A stretch of 25,233 bases of DNA from an uncultured Oscillospiraceae bacterium. GTDB lineage: Bacteria; Bacillota; Clostridia; Oscillospirales; Acutalibacteraceae. The translations under genes and the position numbers were made by a program. A model generated the notes under the pieces. The model did not search any database. It was not told the origin of the DNA and was given only the letters and a program-made list of their open reading frames with translations. The DNA lies in the NCBI GenBank assembly GCA_900543555.1, contig UQRL01000036.1:1-25233 (forward strand), read 5' to 3'. Below, one piece after another: positions 7,415 through 14,703 of the stretch. The stretch's first letter is position 1. Each line of letters opens with the position of its first letter.

Positions 7415-8506
7415 TTACGGCTGGAAGTAGAAGGAGACCACCTGCTCGCCGCCGTTGATGAACACCTCACAGGTGTGGGTGTCGGTGAAGATCTTCACGT
7501 CCTTCACTTCGCAGGCGGGGCGCTCCAGCAGGATCTTCTTGCCGTCGGTAACCTGGAACAGCCAGGGGCCCTTCTTCACATGGGGGTCCTCTTCCACCAG
7601 CAGGGAAGCGGCCTCTTCCACGGGCTCAAAGCACAGCTTGCCATTCTTCAGAGAGGCCACGCGGGGCAGGGTCAGGCAGCCGCAGCGCACCCCGTCCGTG
7701 TCTTCAGGCTGGCCCCAGGGGGTCATCCAGGCCATGACAATGCGCCGGCCCTTCTCATCCTCAAAGCTCTGGGGAGCGTAGTAGTTGGGGCCGATTTCCG
7801 GCTTCTGCACGCTCTCTGCGGTGAAGTGTTCGCCGTCAAAGGTGCCCACCACATACTGAACGGTCTGGGGCTGGTCCATACGGGAGAAGCACAGCACCCA
7901 CTTGTCCTCCAGGGGATACAGGTCGGGGCACTCCAGCACGGGGCCCATTTCCCGGGTCTCAAAGATGGGGCCCACATACTCCCAGTTGTACAGGTCGCTG
8001 GACTTGTACAGAAGGACAGCGGCGTAGCCCTCATGCCCGGTGCCGCACACCATGCGGTAGGTGCCGTCGGTCCACTCGAAGACCTTGGGGTCGCGGAAGT
8101 CCCGCCCGGTGGGGTCCACGGGGCGCTCGTCGATGATGGGGTTGCCCTCGTACTTTTTCAGGGTGATGCCGTCCTCAGAGGTGGCCAGGCACTGGGTCTG
8201 TACATCGCCGTCTCCCACGGCAGTGTAGAAGAAATAGGCCTTGCCGTCCTTGATGAAGGCAGAACCGGAGAAGCAGCCGCCGGTGCTCTCATAGGACTGG
8301 TCGGGGGTCAGGCCCATGGGCTGTTCTTCCCAATGGATCAGGTCATCACTGGTAACGTGGGCCCAATAAAGAGGGGCTGTCCACACAGTGGCGTTGGGGT
8401 AATGCTGGAAAAAGGCATGGTACTTTCCGTTGAAATAGCAGAGGCCATTGGGGTCGTTCAGCCAGCCCTTTTCAGGCTCTACATGATACTGCAGCTTGGG
8501 TAACAT
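7415..8506 (-). CDS. GH32 beta-fructosidase (sucrose/sucrose-6-phosphate or fructan hydrolase)
   Basis: This glycoside hydrolase is expected to release fructose from sucrose, its phosphate or short fructans. All three GH32 catalytic motifs are present in the 363-residue product: the nucleophile Asp18 in WLNDPNG, Asp139 in FRDPK, and the acid/base Glu192 in ECPDLY. No signal peptide is seen, so it is intracellular. It is short for the family (usually 450-500 residues): the propeller is complete but the C-terminal beta-sandwich is reduced to about 80 residues ending in CEVFINGGEQVVSFYFQP. The start ATG 8506 is chosen because homology begins there; AAAGGAG lies about 14 bases upstream, rather far. 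The frame is open further upstream to 8632, but that part has no family features. No fructokinase or sucrose transporter is adjacent. The nearest sugar gene is a PTS EIIA 2.9 kb away. Confidence 0.9.
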   Translation of the reverse strand: MLPKLQYHVEPEKGWLNDPNGLCYFNGKYHAFFQHYPNATVWTAPLYWAHVTSDDLIHWEEQPMGLTPDQSYESTGGCFSGSAFIKDGKAYFFYTAVGDGDVQTQCLATSEDGITLKKYEGNPIIDERPVDPTGRDFRDPKVFEWTDGTYRMVCGTGHEGYAAVLLYKSSDLYNWEYVGPIFETREMGPVLECPDLYPLEDKWVLCFSRMDQPQTVQYVVGTFDGEHFTAESVQKPEIGPNYYAPQSFEDEKGRRIVMAWMTPWGQPEDTDGVRCGCLTLPRVASLKNGKLCFEPVEEAASLLVEEDPHVKKGPWLFQVTDGKKILLERPACEVKDVKIFTDTHTCEVFINGGEQVVSFYFQP

Positions 8507-8533
8507 TTTTACAAAGCACGCTCCTTTAAGTAG

Positions 8534-8562
8534 ATTGTAGTGTTTGGGGAAGGTGTTTTGAA
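8534..8562 (-). promoter_or_regulatory. Promoter for the GH32 gene
   Basis: On the minus strand TTCAAA (8557-8562) and TACAAT (8534-8539) are separated by 17 bp. The site lies downstream of the ABC operon terminator and about 28 bases before the GH32 start, giving a short leader that carries AAAGGAG. Confidence 0.45.
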
Positions 8563-8589
8563 GTGCGTGAGCGCCCGCTCCTTCCAAGC

Positions 8590-8618
8590 AAAAAGCTCCG
8601 GGAAAAACCCTCCCGAAG
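8590..8618 (-). terminator. Terminator of the ABC importer operon
   Basis: The minus-strand stem CTTCGGG/CCCGGAG (8612-8618 with 8596-8602, one G-U pair) and a 9-nt loop are followed by CTTTTTG. It lies about 45 bases after the ATPase stop. Confidence 0.65.
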
Positions 8619-8660
8619 AGGCGTCCCACCATTTCTTATCATAGCGCAGGATGAAAAAAT

Positions 8661-9230
8661 TTACAAGAGGAGAAGTTGGCCTTTTAGGAAATTTGCCTCA
8701 TTTTTTTCGTGGGTGACCAGGATGACGGTGCGGCCTTGGGTGCGTTTTTGAAAATATTCCATGGCCCGGCCCTTTGTCCCCTCATCCAGGCCCTTGAAGG
8801 GCTCGTCGCAGAAGAGCACGTCATAGGGGGCGCACAGGGCCCGCAGGATGGCCACCCGGCGCTTCATCCCCCCAGAGAGGGTGCGCACCGGCTGGCGCAG
8901 GCTGTCCCCCAGGCCCAGGTCCCGGAGCATGGCCTCCGCCTCCTCCCTGGTGAGGGTGGGATTCACCAGCCGCAGGTTGGAGACCGCCCCGGCGTTCTCG
9001 CACAGCCGGTCCTCCTGGAAGACGGCGGATTTCCTGCGGCCTTCCATACCCAGTACCCTGCCGCTGTCCGGCTGCTCCAGCCCTAGCAGAAGAGACAGCA
9101 GGGTGGTCTTGCCGCAGCCCGAGGGTCCCATCACGCAGGTCAGCTCCCCTTCTGGGAAAACGTGGGAGAAGTTTTGAAGCACCTGCTTTTCCCCAAAAGA
9201 CTTGCTCACGTTTTGCAGTTCAATGGCCAT
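8661..9230 (-). CDS. ABC transporter ATP-binding protein (nitrate/sulfonate/thiamine-precursor type)
   Basis: This is the ATPase of the importer encoded by the next two genes. Walker A GPSGCGKTT is at 35-43, the Q-loop is Gln72 (AVFQEDRL), the signature is LSGGMKRR at 118-125, Walker B is DVLFCDEP with Glu143, and the H-loop is His174 (LVTHE), so it should be active. At 189 residues it is shorter than SsuB/TauB-type proteins (about 250) and ends soon after the H-loop, without the usual C-terminal tail. It starts 14 bases after the permease stop, with an AAAGGAG-like site in the gap. The substrate cannot be read from the ATPase. Confidence 0.88.
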   Translation of the reverse strand: MAIELQNVSKSFGEKQVLQNFSHVFPEGELTCVMGPSGCGKTTLLSLLLGLEQPDSGRVLGMEGRRKSAVFQEDRLCENAGAVSNLRLVNPTLTREEAEAMLRDLGLGDSLRQPVRTLSGGMKRRVAILRALCAPYDVLFCDEPFKGLDEGTKGRAMEYFQKRTQGRTVILVTHEKNEANFLKGQLLLL

Positions 9231-9244
9231 AGACGCCCCTCCTT

Positions 9245-10027
9245 TCAGTTCTGTTCCAGCCGGGCCACCAGGCGGTCCAACAGGAAGAGAAACAGCTTTT
9301 CAAACACCAGGCTTACCAGCACGATCACCACCGTCCAGGCGAACAAGTCCGGGGTGTTGAGGTAGACCTTGGCCTCGTACAGGCGCTCGCCGATGGAGCC
9401 GTCCGGAAGGCCGATGACCTCCGCGGCCACACCGGCCTTCCAGCACAGCCCCAGCCCCACCGCGCAGGCGGAGCGGAAGAAGGGCGCCACCTGGGGCAGG
9501 TAGAGGTAGCGCAGCCGCCGGGGGAAGGGGACCTCAAACACATCGGCCATCTCCGTCAGCTTTTTGTCCATGCTGGAAATGCCCCCCAGCACGTTGGAGT
9601 AGACAATGGGCATCACCATCAAAAAGGAGATGACCACCGAAAGGTTTCGGGAGGGCACCCAGATGAGCACCAGGATGATGAAGGAGGCCACAGGGATGGA
9701 CTTGACCACGCCCATCAGCGGGGCGGTCAGGTCCCGCACCGGCCCAAACCGGGAGGAAAGCACTCCCAGGGCTGTGCCCGCCAGGCAGGCCAGCAGAAAG
9801 CCCAGGGTAATGCGCCAGAAGGAGAAGAGGATGGCGCCCCAAAAATCCCAGTGGGGGACCAGCTCCACCAGGCGGAGCATAACAGAAACAGGAGATACCA
9901 AAAGGATCTCCTGTCCCAATGCCATGGCGCCCAGCTGCCAGACGATGAGCCACACGGCCACCGCCCACAGCCGCACACCCGGCCGCTTCTTCTGTTTTTG
10001 CCCCTTACCCAAGGTAGTAGAAATCAT
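9245..10027 (-). CDS. ABC transporter permease (SsuC/TauC/ThiX-like)
   Basis: The product is an integral membrane subunit of 260 residues with about six hydrophobic segments. The first is at about 17-37, after a basic N terminus (KGQKQKKRPG). The binding-protein-dependent inner-membrane motif is recognisable as EMADVFEVPFPRRLRYLYLP near 160, where it docks on the ATPase. WKAGVAAEVIGLPDGSIGE near 195 is typical of the nitrate/sulfonate/taurine permease group. ATG 10027 overlaps the end of the binding-protein gene by 23 bases, which suggests coupled translation; a later TTG at 10012 is possible. Together with its neighbours it forms a complete importer (lipoprotein, permease, ATPase). Confidence 0.88.
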   Translation of the reverse strand: MISTTLGKGQKQKKRPGVRLWAVAVWLIVWQLGAMALGQEILLVSPVSVMLRLVELVPHWDFWGAILFSFWRITLGFLLACLAGTALGVLSSRFGPVRDLTAPLMGVVKSIPVASFIILVLIWVPSRNLSVVISFLMVMPIVYSNVLGGISSMDKKLTEMADVFEVPFPRRLRYLYLPQVAPFFRSACAVGLGLCWKAGVAAEVIGLPDGSIGERLYEAKVYLNTPDLFAWTVVIVLVSLVFEKLFLFLLDRLVARLEQN

Positions 10028-11147
10028 CCGCAGGCAGCTGGCCGCCCACAGCCTTGGGGTTCTGGTCCATCAGGGTTTGGAGATAGGCAGAGAGCTTTGC
10101 CTGCATCTCGTCACCGGCAATAAAGGTGATGTTGCACTCCGGCAGGGCCTTCTGGGCCACGGCCTCGGGCACGATGTCATACTCGCCGATGAGCTTGGCG
10201 GCGCCCTCCACCTCTTCGTTGGCGTAGGTCACCGACTTCTCGTACAGGGAGAGGAAGACGCTCACCAGCTGGGGGTTCTGCTCCACAAAGTCCTTGCGGG
10301 CCACCACCACGCCGGTGATGAGGGTGGCGTCGCTGCCGCTTTCCGAGGCCAGCTTCTCCCACTCCTCGGTCATGTCCAGGGCCACCCGCAGGTTCTCGTT
10401 CTGGGTCTGGGCAGTGGTGACGAAGGGCTGGGGCAGCATGGCAATGGCGTTCTCTGTGGCGGCCAGAGAGGCCACGCACTCAGAGTGCTCGCTCTTCCAC
10501 TCGATGGTCACGTCGGTCTCCGGGTCGATGCCGTTTTGGGTGAGCATGTAGTTCAGGGCGTACTCCGGGGTGGAACCCTTGCCGGAGGCGAAGATGGTCT
10601 TGCCCTTCAGGTCCTCCACAGAGTGGACGGTGTCGCCGTTTTCCACGATGTACAGCACACCCAGGGTGTTGATGGCCAGCACCTGCACCTGGCCCTCGGT
10701 GTTGTTGTACAGCACGCTTGCCAGGTTGGCGGGCACCGCGGCGATGTCCAGCTCGCCCTGCACCAGCTTAGGGGTGATCTCATCGGCAGAGGCGTAGATG
10801 TTGAAATCGAAGGTGGGCTGGTCTTTCTGGGAGTCATCGCTCATCATCTTCACCATGCCCATGGCCGTGGGGCCCTTCAGGGCTGCCACCGTGGCGGTGC
10901 CCAGGTCAGAGGTGTCCACATCGGAGGCCTCGCTCACGCCGGAGGCAACGCTGCTTTCCGAGCCCTCCCCGGAAGAAGAGGCGCTCTCCAGGCTGGAGGC
11001 AGCCCCTTCTACGGAAGAGGACACGCTGCTCTCCGAGGTGGAAGAGCTTTCAGAAGCGGCGGAGGAGCTCCCCGCTCCGTTGGTACTGCAGCCGAACAAA
11101 GCCAGGCACAGGGCCAGGGCTAGTGTTAAAGACAAAATACGTTTCAT
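10005..11147 (-). CDS. Substrate-binding lipoprotein of an ABC importer (NMT1/TauA-like)
   Basis: The product has 380 residues with a lipoprotein signal peptide (MKRILSLTLALALCLALFGC) and lipobox LFGC, giving lipidated Cys20. Residues about 24-80 are an extremely Ser-rich, acidic low-complexity linker. The binding domain follows from about 82 (TATVAALKGPTAMGMVKMM). The fold matches the NMT1/SsuA/TauA-like group that binds nitrate, sulfonates, taurine or thiamine precursors: VQGELDIAAVPANLAS, VEDLKGKTIFASGKGSTPEY and a late VARKDFVEQNPQLV segment. The ligand is not predictable by eye. A near-consensus promoter lies upstream, and it is first in a three-gene operon. AAAGGA lies about 12 bases before the start. 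The long Ser linker is unusual for Clostridia, where this spacer is usually 10-30 residues. Confidence 0.85.
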   Translation of the reverse strand: MKRILSLTLALALCLALFGCSTNGAGSSSAASESSSTSESSVSSSVEGAASSLESASSSGEGSESSVASGVSEASDVDTSDLGTATVAALKGPTAMGMVKMMSDDSQKDQPTFDFNIYASADEITPKLVQGELDIAAVPANLASVLYNNTEGQVQVLAINTLGVLYIVENGDTVHSVEDLKGKTIFASGKGSTPEYALNYMLTQNGIDPETDVTIEWKSEHSECVASLAATENAIAMLPQPFVTTAQTQNENLRVALDMTEEWEKLASESGSDATLITGVVVARKDFVEQNPQLVSVFLSLYEKSVTYANEEVEGAAKLIGEYDIVPEAVAQKALPECNITFIAGDEMQAKLSAYLQTLMDQNPKAVGGQLPADDFYYLG

Positions 11148-11243
11148 TACAGAATCAGGTCCTTTCTATTGACGCAAAACTTTTTACAAGAAATGCCGCG
11201 CGGCCCGGCAGCCGGTGGGGGCCAGGCCGGCGGTGCAGTTAGG

Positions 11244-11272
11244 ATTATACAACTCTTCTGTGGAAAATGCAA
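11244..11272 (-). promoter_or_regulatory. Sigma-70-type promoter for the ABC importer operon
   Basis: On the minus strand TTGCAT (11267-11272) and a perfect TATAAT (11244-11249) are 17 bp apart. The leader of about 90 bases has a GC-rich stretch (11196-11236) able to form hairpins. No known riboswitch class was recognised in it. Confidence 0.75.
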
Positions 11273-11313
11273 GCCTACCCTTGACTTTGCCCCGGCGCCA
11301 CCGTAAGCTTAGG

Positions 11314-11349
11314 AATATAGAAAGACCGGAAGCGGCGGGGCTTCCGGTC
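11314..11349 (-). terminator. Terminator of the PTS EIIA gene
   Basis: A perfect 10-bp stem (11324-11333 with 11340-11349) and a 6-nt loop are followed on the minus strand by TTTCTATATT. It sits 26 bases after the EIIA stop and upstream of the ABC operon promoter. Confidence 0.75.
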
Positions 11350-11375
11350 CAGCGCGGCGTATGGAATGCTCAGTT

Positions 11376-11858
11376 TTAGGCAAGGCGGTTCATGCGCACC
11401 AGGTCTTCCCCGGCGGGCACGGGGCCGGTCCGCAGCAGCTCCATAGCCCAGCCCTCCCGATTGCTGCAAAACACAAAGGGCGTGGCCAGGGAGCAGCCCT
11501 GTTCCGCCATGACCTGGGTGTCAAAAGAGAGGAGCTTGTCCCCCCGGCGCACCTGGCTGCCCACCTGGACGAACAGCTGGAAGCCCTGGCCCTCCAGGCG
11601 GTTGGTGTCCAGCCCCACATGGATGAGGAACTTCACACCCTCTGGCGTCTCCATGCCCAGGGCGTGCTTAGTGGAGAGGATGAATTCCACCCGTCCGTCC
11701 GCGGGGGCAAACAGGATGCTCCCCTCTGGCTGGATGACCACCCCCGGCCCCAGCAGCCCCTGGGCAAAGGTGGGGTCGGCGCATTGGGAGATAGGGGCCA
11801 CCTCCCCTGCGATGGGGCAGCCGAACACAACGGAAGCATGGGGGAACGCAGCGCTCAT
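11376..11858 (-). CDS. crr: Standalone PTS EIIA component, glucose family
   Basis: This soluble phosphocarrier takes phosphate from HPr and passes it to an EIIB domain of a sugar permease. The 160-residue product matches the Crr/EIIA-Glc fold throughout: SILFAPADGRVEFIL at 47-61, helper His65 in STKHALGME, phosphorylated His80 in FLIHVGLDT, and NRLEGQGF at 86-93. The start ATG 11858 has AAAGGAG 8 bases upstream and family homology begins there, although the frame stays open to 11966. It is a single-gene unit with its own terminator. No EIIB/EIIC is in the window, so it must serve a PTS permease encoded elsewhere. A link to the nearby GH32 hydrolase is possible but unproven. Confidence 0.92.
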   Translation of the reverse strand: MSAAFPHASVVFGCPIAGEVAPISQCADPTFAQGLLGPGVVIQPEGSILFAPADGRVEFILSTKHALGMETPEGVKFLIHVGLDTNRLEGQGFQLFVQVGSQVRRGDKLLSFDTQVMAEQGCSLATPFVFCSNREGWAMELLRTGPVPAGEDLVRMNRLA

Positions 11859-11892
11859 AGAGGGGCTCCTTTCTGCAAAAACAAAAGACAGC

Positions 11893-11931
11893 TTTACAAA
11901 CGGTTTAGAAACATGTGATTTGTTTACAAAA
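11893..11931. repeat. Three TTTAnAAAC-like direct repeats upstream of EIIA
   Basis: TTTACAAAC (11893), TTTAGAAAC (11904) and TTTACAAAA (11923) lie in the AT-rich gap between EIIA and the sigma gene. The first two start 11 bp apart, about one DNA turn, as in tandem regulator sites. The placement, 35-73 bases upstream of the EIIA start, fits an operator. The regulator is unknown. Confidence 0.35.
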
Positions 11932-12060
11932 AATATTCTAAATTTCTGTATTTCTATAGATTTCAACTATCTCTATTGTATGGAGCTAAGAGGCAAAAGT
12001 CAAGGGGTTTCAAAGATTTAACAAGGGCCCGCGGAAAGGGAAATTTTTTGCGCCCGCGCC

Positions 12061-12089
12061 TGTAAGAAAACAGGCGGGGGAAAAGTCTA
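12061..12089 (+). promoter_or_regulatory. Possible ECF-type promoter for the sigma/anti-sigma operon
   Basis: TGTAAG (12061-12066) and AGTCTA (12084-12089) are 17 bp apart, similar to the TGAAAC/CGTC pattern of extracytoplasmic-function promoters. ECF genes are commonly autoregulated. Transcription would start close to 12095, which fits the GTG start at 12123 but not the ATG at 12090. Confidence 0.25.
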
Positions 12090-12122
12090 ATGGGCAAAAG
12101 GAAGGGAAGAGGAGGGAGAGCC

Positions 12123-12665
12123 GTGAAGAAAAGCGAAAAGCAGGAGAAGGCCTTGGTCAAGAAGGCCATGCGGGGCAGCCCCAAGGCCTTTGGGGACCTG
12201 ATCGAGGCGCAGCAGGAATACCTCTACCGCATGGCGTACCTCTATGTCCGCCAAGAGGCCGACGCCCTGGACGTGGTGCAGGAGAGCATCTTGAAGGCCT
12301 ATAAAAGCCTGAAGACCCTGCGGGAACCGGAGTATTTCCGCACCTGGCTGACTAAAATCCTCATCAACACCGCCCAGGACCTGCTGCGAAAGCGAAAGCC
12401 GGAGGCCTCTCTGGCAGAGGGGCCGGACCTGCCCGCTCCCGAAGGGATGAGTCCGGAAGAGCGCATGGACCTGCACTGGGCCGTGGCCCAGCTTCCGGAG
12501 AAGTACCAGGATGTGGTGAAGCTGAAATACTTCGACGGCTGCACCATCCGAGAGATCAGCCAGGCCACCGGCATGCCTGAGGGGACCGTCTCCGTCTATC
12601 TGCGGCGGGCCATTGGCAGGCTGCAAGTTTTGTTGAAGGAGGAAGCGGTATGCGAGAGAAAGTAA
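12123..12665 (+). CDS. ECF RNA polymerase sigma factor
   Basis: The product is a sigma-70 family group 4 factor of about 180 residues. Region 2 is visible near 15-80: FGDLIEAQQEYLYRMAYLYVR, then DALDVVQESILKAYKSL (DVVQE is the core-binding and -10 helix). Region 4 lies near 120-170: LPEKYQDVVKLKYFDGCTIREI, then ATGMPEGTVSVYLRRAIGRL, a helix-turn-helix for the -35. GTG 12123 is preferred to ATG 12090 because GAGGAGGG lies about 6 bases upstream of it. The gene overlaps the next by 16 bases. That partner is a membrane anti-sigma factor, so it is very likely an envelope-stress-type regulator controlled by sequestration. The signal and regulon are unknown. Confidence 0.9.
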   Translation: MKKSEKQEKALVKKAMRGSPKAFGDLIEAQQEYLYRMAYLYVRQEADALDVVQESILKAYKSLKTLREPEYFRTWLTKILINTAQDLLRKRKPEASLAEGPDLPAPEGMSPEERMDLHWAVAQLPEKYQDVVKLKYFDGCTIREISQATGMPEGTVSVYLRRAIGRLQVLLKEEAVCERK

Positions 12666-13861
12666 ATGAAATCCAAATTTCTATTCCCGAAGAGCTGGGC
12701 GCCCGCGTGGGGGCTGCCCTGGGAGAAGTCCGCCGCCTGCATCGGAAGCGTGTCCTGCGCCGGGCGGGGGCTGTGATGGGCAGTTTTGTAGCGGTGGTGG
12801 GCGTGATGCTGGGCATGGCCGCCGTGAACCCCGCCATGGCCTCCCAAATCCCCCTGGTGGGGGACTGGCTGGGCAGCCTGTTCTACCAGGCCAACTATGA
12901 CAGCAAGGTGGGAGCAGGAGGAGCTTTTGTGGAGACCTATGGAGCCATGGAGGACGTGAATGTGTCCGCCGCCAGCGGAGAGTGGCAGGTGACCTTTGGA
13001 GAGGGTTACACGGACGGCACCTCTCTGGTGGTGTCTATGGAGCTGACAGGCCCCCAGGAACTGCTGGAGCAGTACCGCTGTGTCTGGGTCGATCCCGAGG
13101 GCCAGACTGCCGCTGTCAATGGGGAGGCCGCCCAGATGGAGGGCGTCAACGCCTTTGTGGAGCGGGACGGCAAATGGACCTCCACCATGACGGTGCAGGT
13201 GCCTGAGTCCCAGCAGGAGGCGGACTCTATGCAGGTGGATGTGATCTTGACCGGCCTGACTGGAGAAATCTATGATGAAGCCGCCGCGGAGCAGGCCGCC
13301 CAGGACCAGATGGACCGGCTGGAGTGGGAATCCAATGAAGAAACTGCCGGCGCCTCCTATCCGGGGGAGGCAGCCCCCGACCCGCTCACCTATGAGGAGG
13401 TGGGAGAGAGCTTCTCTGTCAGCTTCACCCTGCCGGTGGACCGGGAACACGGCTACAGCTTTACCTGCCAGGCGGAGCAGAACGGCGCCCAGGTACTGGC
13501 GGTGTCCGGCACCCCCACCCAGACGGTCATCACCGTGGAGAAGCCCTTCTGGGGGCTGGGCGACAGCATTGTGGAGACACAGGTCCCGGCCTTGGGAACG
13601 CCTGTGCTGGTGCTGCCGGACGGCACGGAGCTTTCCTGTAACTTTGACCGCAGCCGTGACTTGGGCGGTTACGACTATCAGGCCACGGAGACCCAGACGG
13701 CCGACCTGTACTTTGACGGCCTGCCCCAGGGAGTCACCCAAGCGGAACTGCAATTCCGCCAGACGGAGCCCCACGCCTACAACGAGACTCCCGTGGAGAC
13801 CGTTTTGGCCGCCTTCACCATCAATCTGACCAACGGAACGGTGGTCCCCAGCCCGGACTGA
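12650..13861 (+). CDS. DUF4179-type membrane anti-sigma factor
   Basis: The product has 403 residues. The first 38 are cytoplasmic and charged and should bind the sigma factor. One transmembrane helix follows at about 40-59, then NPAMASQIPLVGDWLG at 60-75, a signature typical of DUF4179 proteins. The remaining 330 residues face outside and are rich in beta strands and acidic residues. In the family the N-terminal part holds the partner sigma at the membrane and the extracellular part senses a signal that is mostly unknown. The 16-bp overlap with the sigma gene indicates coupled translation. A strong terminator follows, so the pair is a complete transcription unit. No Cys-rich zinc anti-sigma (HxxxCxxC) motif is present. 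Confidence 0.85.
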   Translation: MREKVNEIQISIPEELGARVGAALGEVRRLHRKRVLRRAGAVMGSFVAVVGVMLGMAAVNPAMASQIPLVGDWLGSLFYQANYDSKVGAGGAFVETYGAMEDVNVSAASGEWQVTFGEGYTDGTSLVVSMELTGPQELLEQYRCVWVDPEGQTAAVNGEAAQMEGVNAFVERDGKWTSTMTVQVPESQQEADSMQVDVILTGLTGEIYDEAAAEQAAQDQMDRLEWESNEETAGASYPGEAAPDPLTYEEVGESFSVSFTLPVDREHGYSFTCQAEQNGAQVLAVSGTPTQTVITVEKPFWGLGDSIVETQVPALGTPVLVLPDGTELSCNFDRSRDLGGYDYQATETQTADLYFDGLPQGVTQAELQFRQTEPHAYNETPVETVLAAFTINLTNGTVVPSPD

Positions 13862-13880
13862 GGAAACCGCTGTTGCAAGC

Positions 13881-13919
13881 AAAAAGGACTGCCGCAGACC
13901 GCGGCAGTCCTTTTTATAT
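13881..13919 (+). terminator. Terminator of the sigma/anti-sigma operon
   Basis: A perfect 15-bp stem (13881-13895 with 13901-13915) and a 5-nt loop end in TTTTTATATT. Confidence 0.9.
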
Positions 13920-13948
13920 TTCTCGTAAATGAAACTGTTTTGACAGCT

Positions 13949-13977
13949 TTGATTTGCTGGGTTTTCTGTGCTAAAAT
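13949..13977 (+). promoter_or_regulatory. Extended -10 promoter for the small membrane protein gene
   Basis: TTGATT (13949-13954) and TAAAAT (13972-13977) are 17 bp apart, with TGC directly before the -10. A TTGACA at 13940 is too far away to pair with it. The leader of about 130 bases is AT-rich and holds no recognised structure. Confidence 0.6.
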
Positions 13978-14115
13978 GAACGTAGTATTTAAGTTTTCAT
14001 TTTTACTGATGGTAGCCATTCCGTAACTTGCCAAGCAAAAACGGCAAAGTCCTATGATAGCGATGGTTCATGGAATGAAAAATCGCAGAAAAGAACTCAA
14101 TGCTAGGTGATCTAT

Positions 14116-14634
14116 ATGAAGAAGAAATCAATGCGGATCAAAGCGGCGCTATGGATAGGCCTGGCAGTCGCGGCGGTTCTGAGTATCGTCATGTTTGTTT
14201 TCTGGTGGAACTCTCAGCCAGCTCATGTTTTTCCATATTGGAGCGATGAGATATCCGAAGAGCCAGGTCAAAATGGTCTCGACCTTTCCATTCAAGTGAC
14301 TCGTAATGCAGACGGCTCTGGCGAGGTCTCCTATTTCTATGAGAATCATACCTCTGAGCCGTTAGGTTGTAGTACGAGAGATATCGTGGATACATGGATC
14401 GACTACCTGTACGAAGGCGGTTATCACAAAGTTACTGGCTTCAAAGGAACGGTCAGCTTCCCCGCTTCCGGTACGTCGGGGGTGGAACAGGTGAGACCTG
14501 GCGATGTGTATTCCGGTGTTAAAGAACTGCCAAAAGGGACGCTGCTCCTATCGGGGCAGTACCGGTTCTGCGCGAAAGACATAGGCTGGGTAGAGTTTTA
14601 TGTGGAGAATGGCGAGGTTCATATATCAGAATAG
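14116..14634 (+). CDS. Membrane-anchored hypothetical protein with an Ig-like pattern
   Basis: The product has 172 residues. A basic N terminus (MKKKSMRIK) is followed by one hydrophobic segment at about 11-32, then an extracellular domain. The line ELPKGTLLLSGQYRF near the C terminus, after a RPGDVYSGV turn, recalls the '..LppG.YRi' ending of bacterial Ig-like domains (Big_14-type) in clostridial lipoproteins; this is a weak resemblance, not an assignment. The start ATG 14116 is preferred to GTG 14107 because AGGTGA lies 6 bases upstream of the ATG. Base and codon use is clearly more AT-rich than all neighbours (for example ATA, TTA, CGT and AGA-type codons), suggesting acquisition or weak expression. 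It is monocistronic, with its own promoter and terminator. Function unknown. Confidence 0.7.
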   Translation: MKKKSMRIKAALWIGLAVAAVLSIVMFVFWWNSQPAHVFPYWSDEISEEPGQNGLDLSIQVTRNADGSGEVSYFYENHTSEPLGCSTRDIVDTWIDYLYEGGYHKVTGFKGTVSFPASGTSGVEQVRPGDVYSGVKELPKGTLLLSGQYRFCAKDIGWVEFYVENGEVHISE

Positions 14635-14703
14635 CGGATGCTTTCCATACAAAAAAGTCAAGTGATATCCAAGTTCACTCTTTCAGGAGAAGTGATCGAA
14701 AGC

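Noticed and set aside
8638..8666. Good-looking minus-strand promoter TTGTAA-N17-TATGAT for the GH32 gene
   Set aside because: A minus-strand terminator (8590-8618) lies between it and the gene, and the -35 overlaps the ATPase stop. A second promoter after the terminator fits better.
9606..11123. 505-codon + strand open frame over the permease and lipoprotein genes
   Set aside because: It covers parts of two clear minus-strand genes, has no ribosome site, and gives a low-complexity protein.
11148..11240. TPP riboswitch suggested by ACCTGAT..CTG.TAATG before the lipoprotein start
   Set aside because: The CTGAGA half and the AGGGA end are missing, and the matching stretch runs into the start codon. 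The resemblance is too short.
11893..11931. CcpA cre site upstream of EIIA
   Set aside because: The central CG and spacing of the cre consensus are absent. The motif looks like direct repeats instead.
12051..12080. GC-rich hairpin (CGCCTG/CAGGCG) before the sigma gene as a terminator
   Set aside because: No T-tract follows on either strand; it is probably just leader structure or chance.
12596..13882. 428-codon minus-strand open frame over the anti-sigma gene
   Set aside because: The + strand frame overlaps the sigma gene in the expected way and has a clear membrane segment. The minus product is a His/Gly/Leu-rich shadow.
13940..13945. Consensus TTGACA as the -35 for the hypothetical gene at 14116
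   Set aside because: It is 26 bp from the TAAAAT; TTGATT at 13949 has the right 17-bp spacing.
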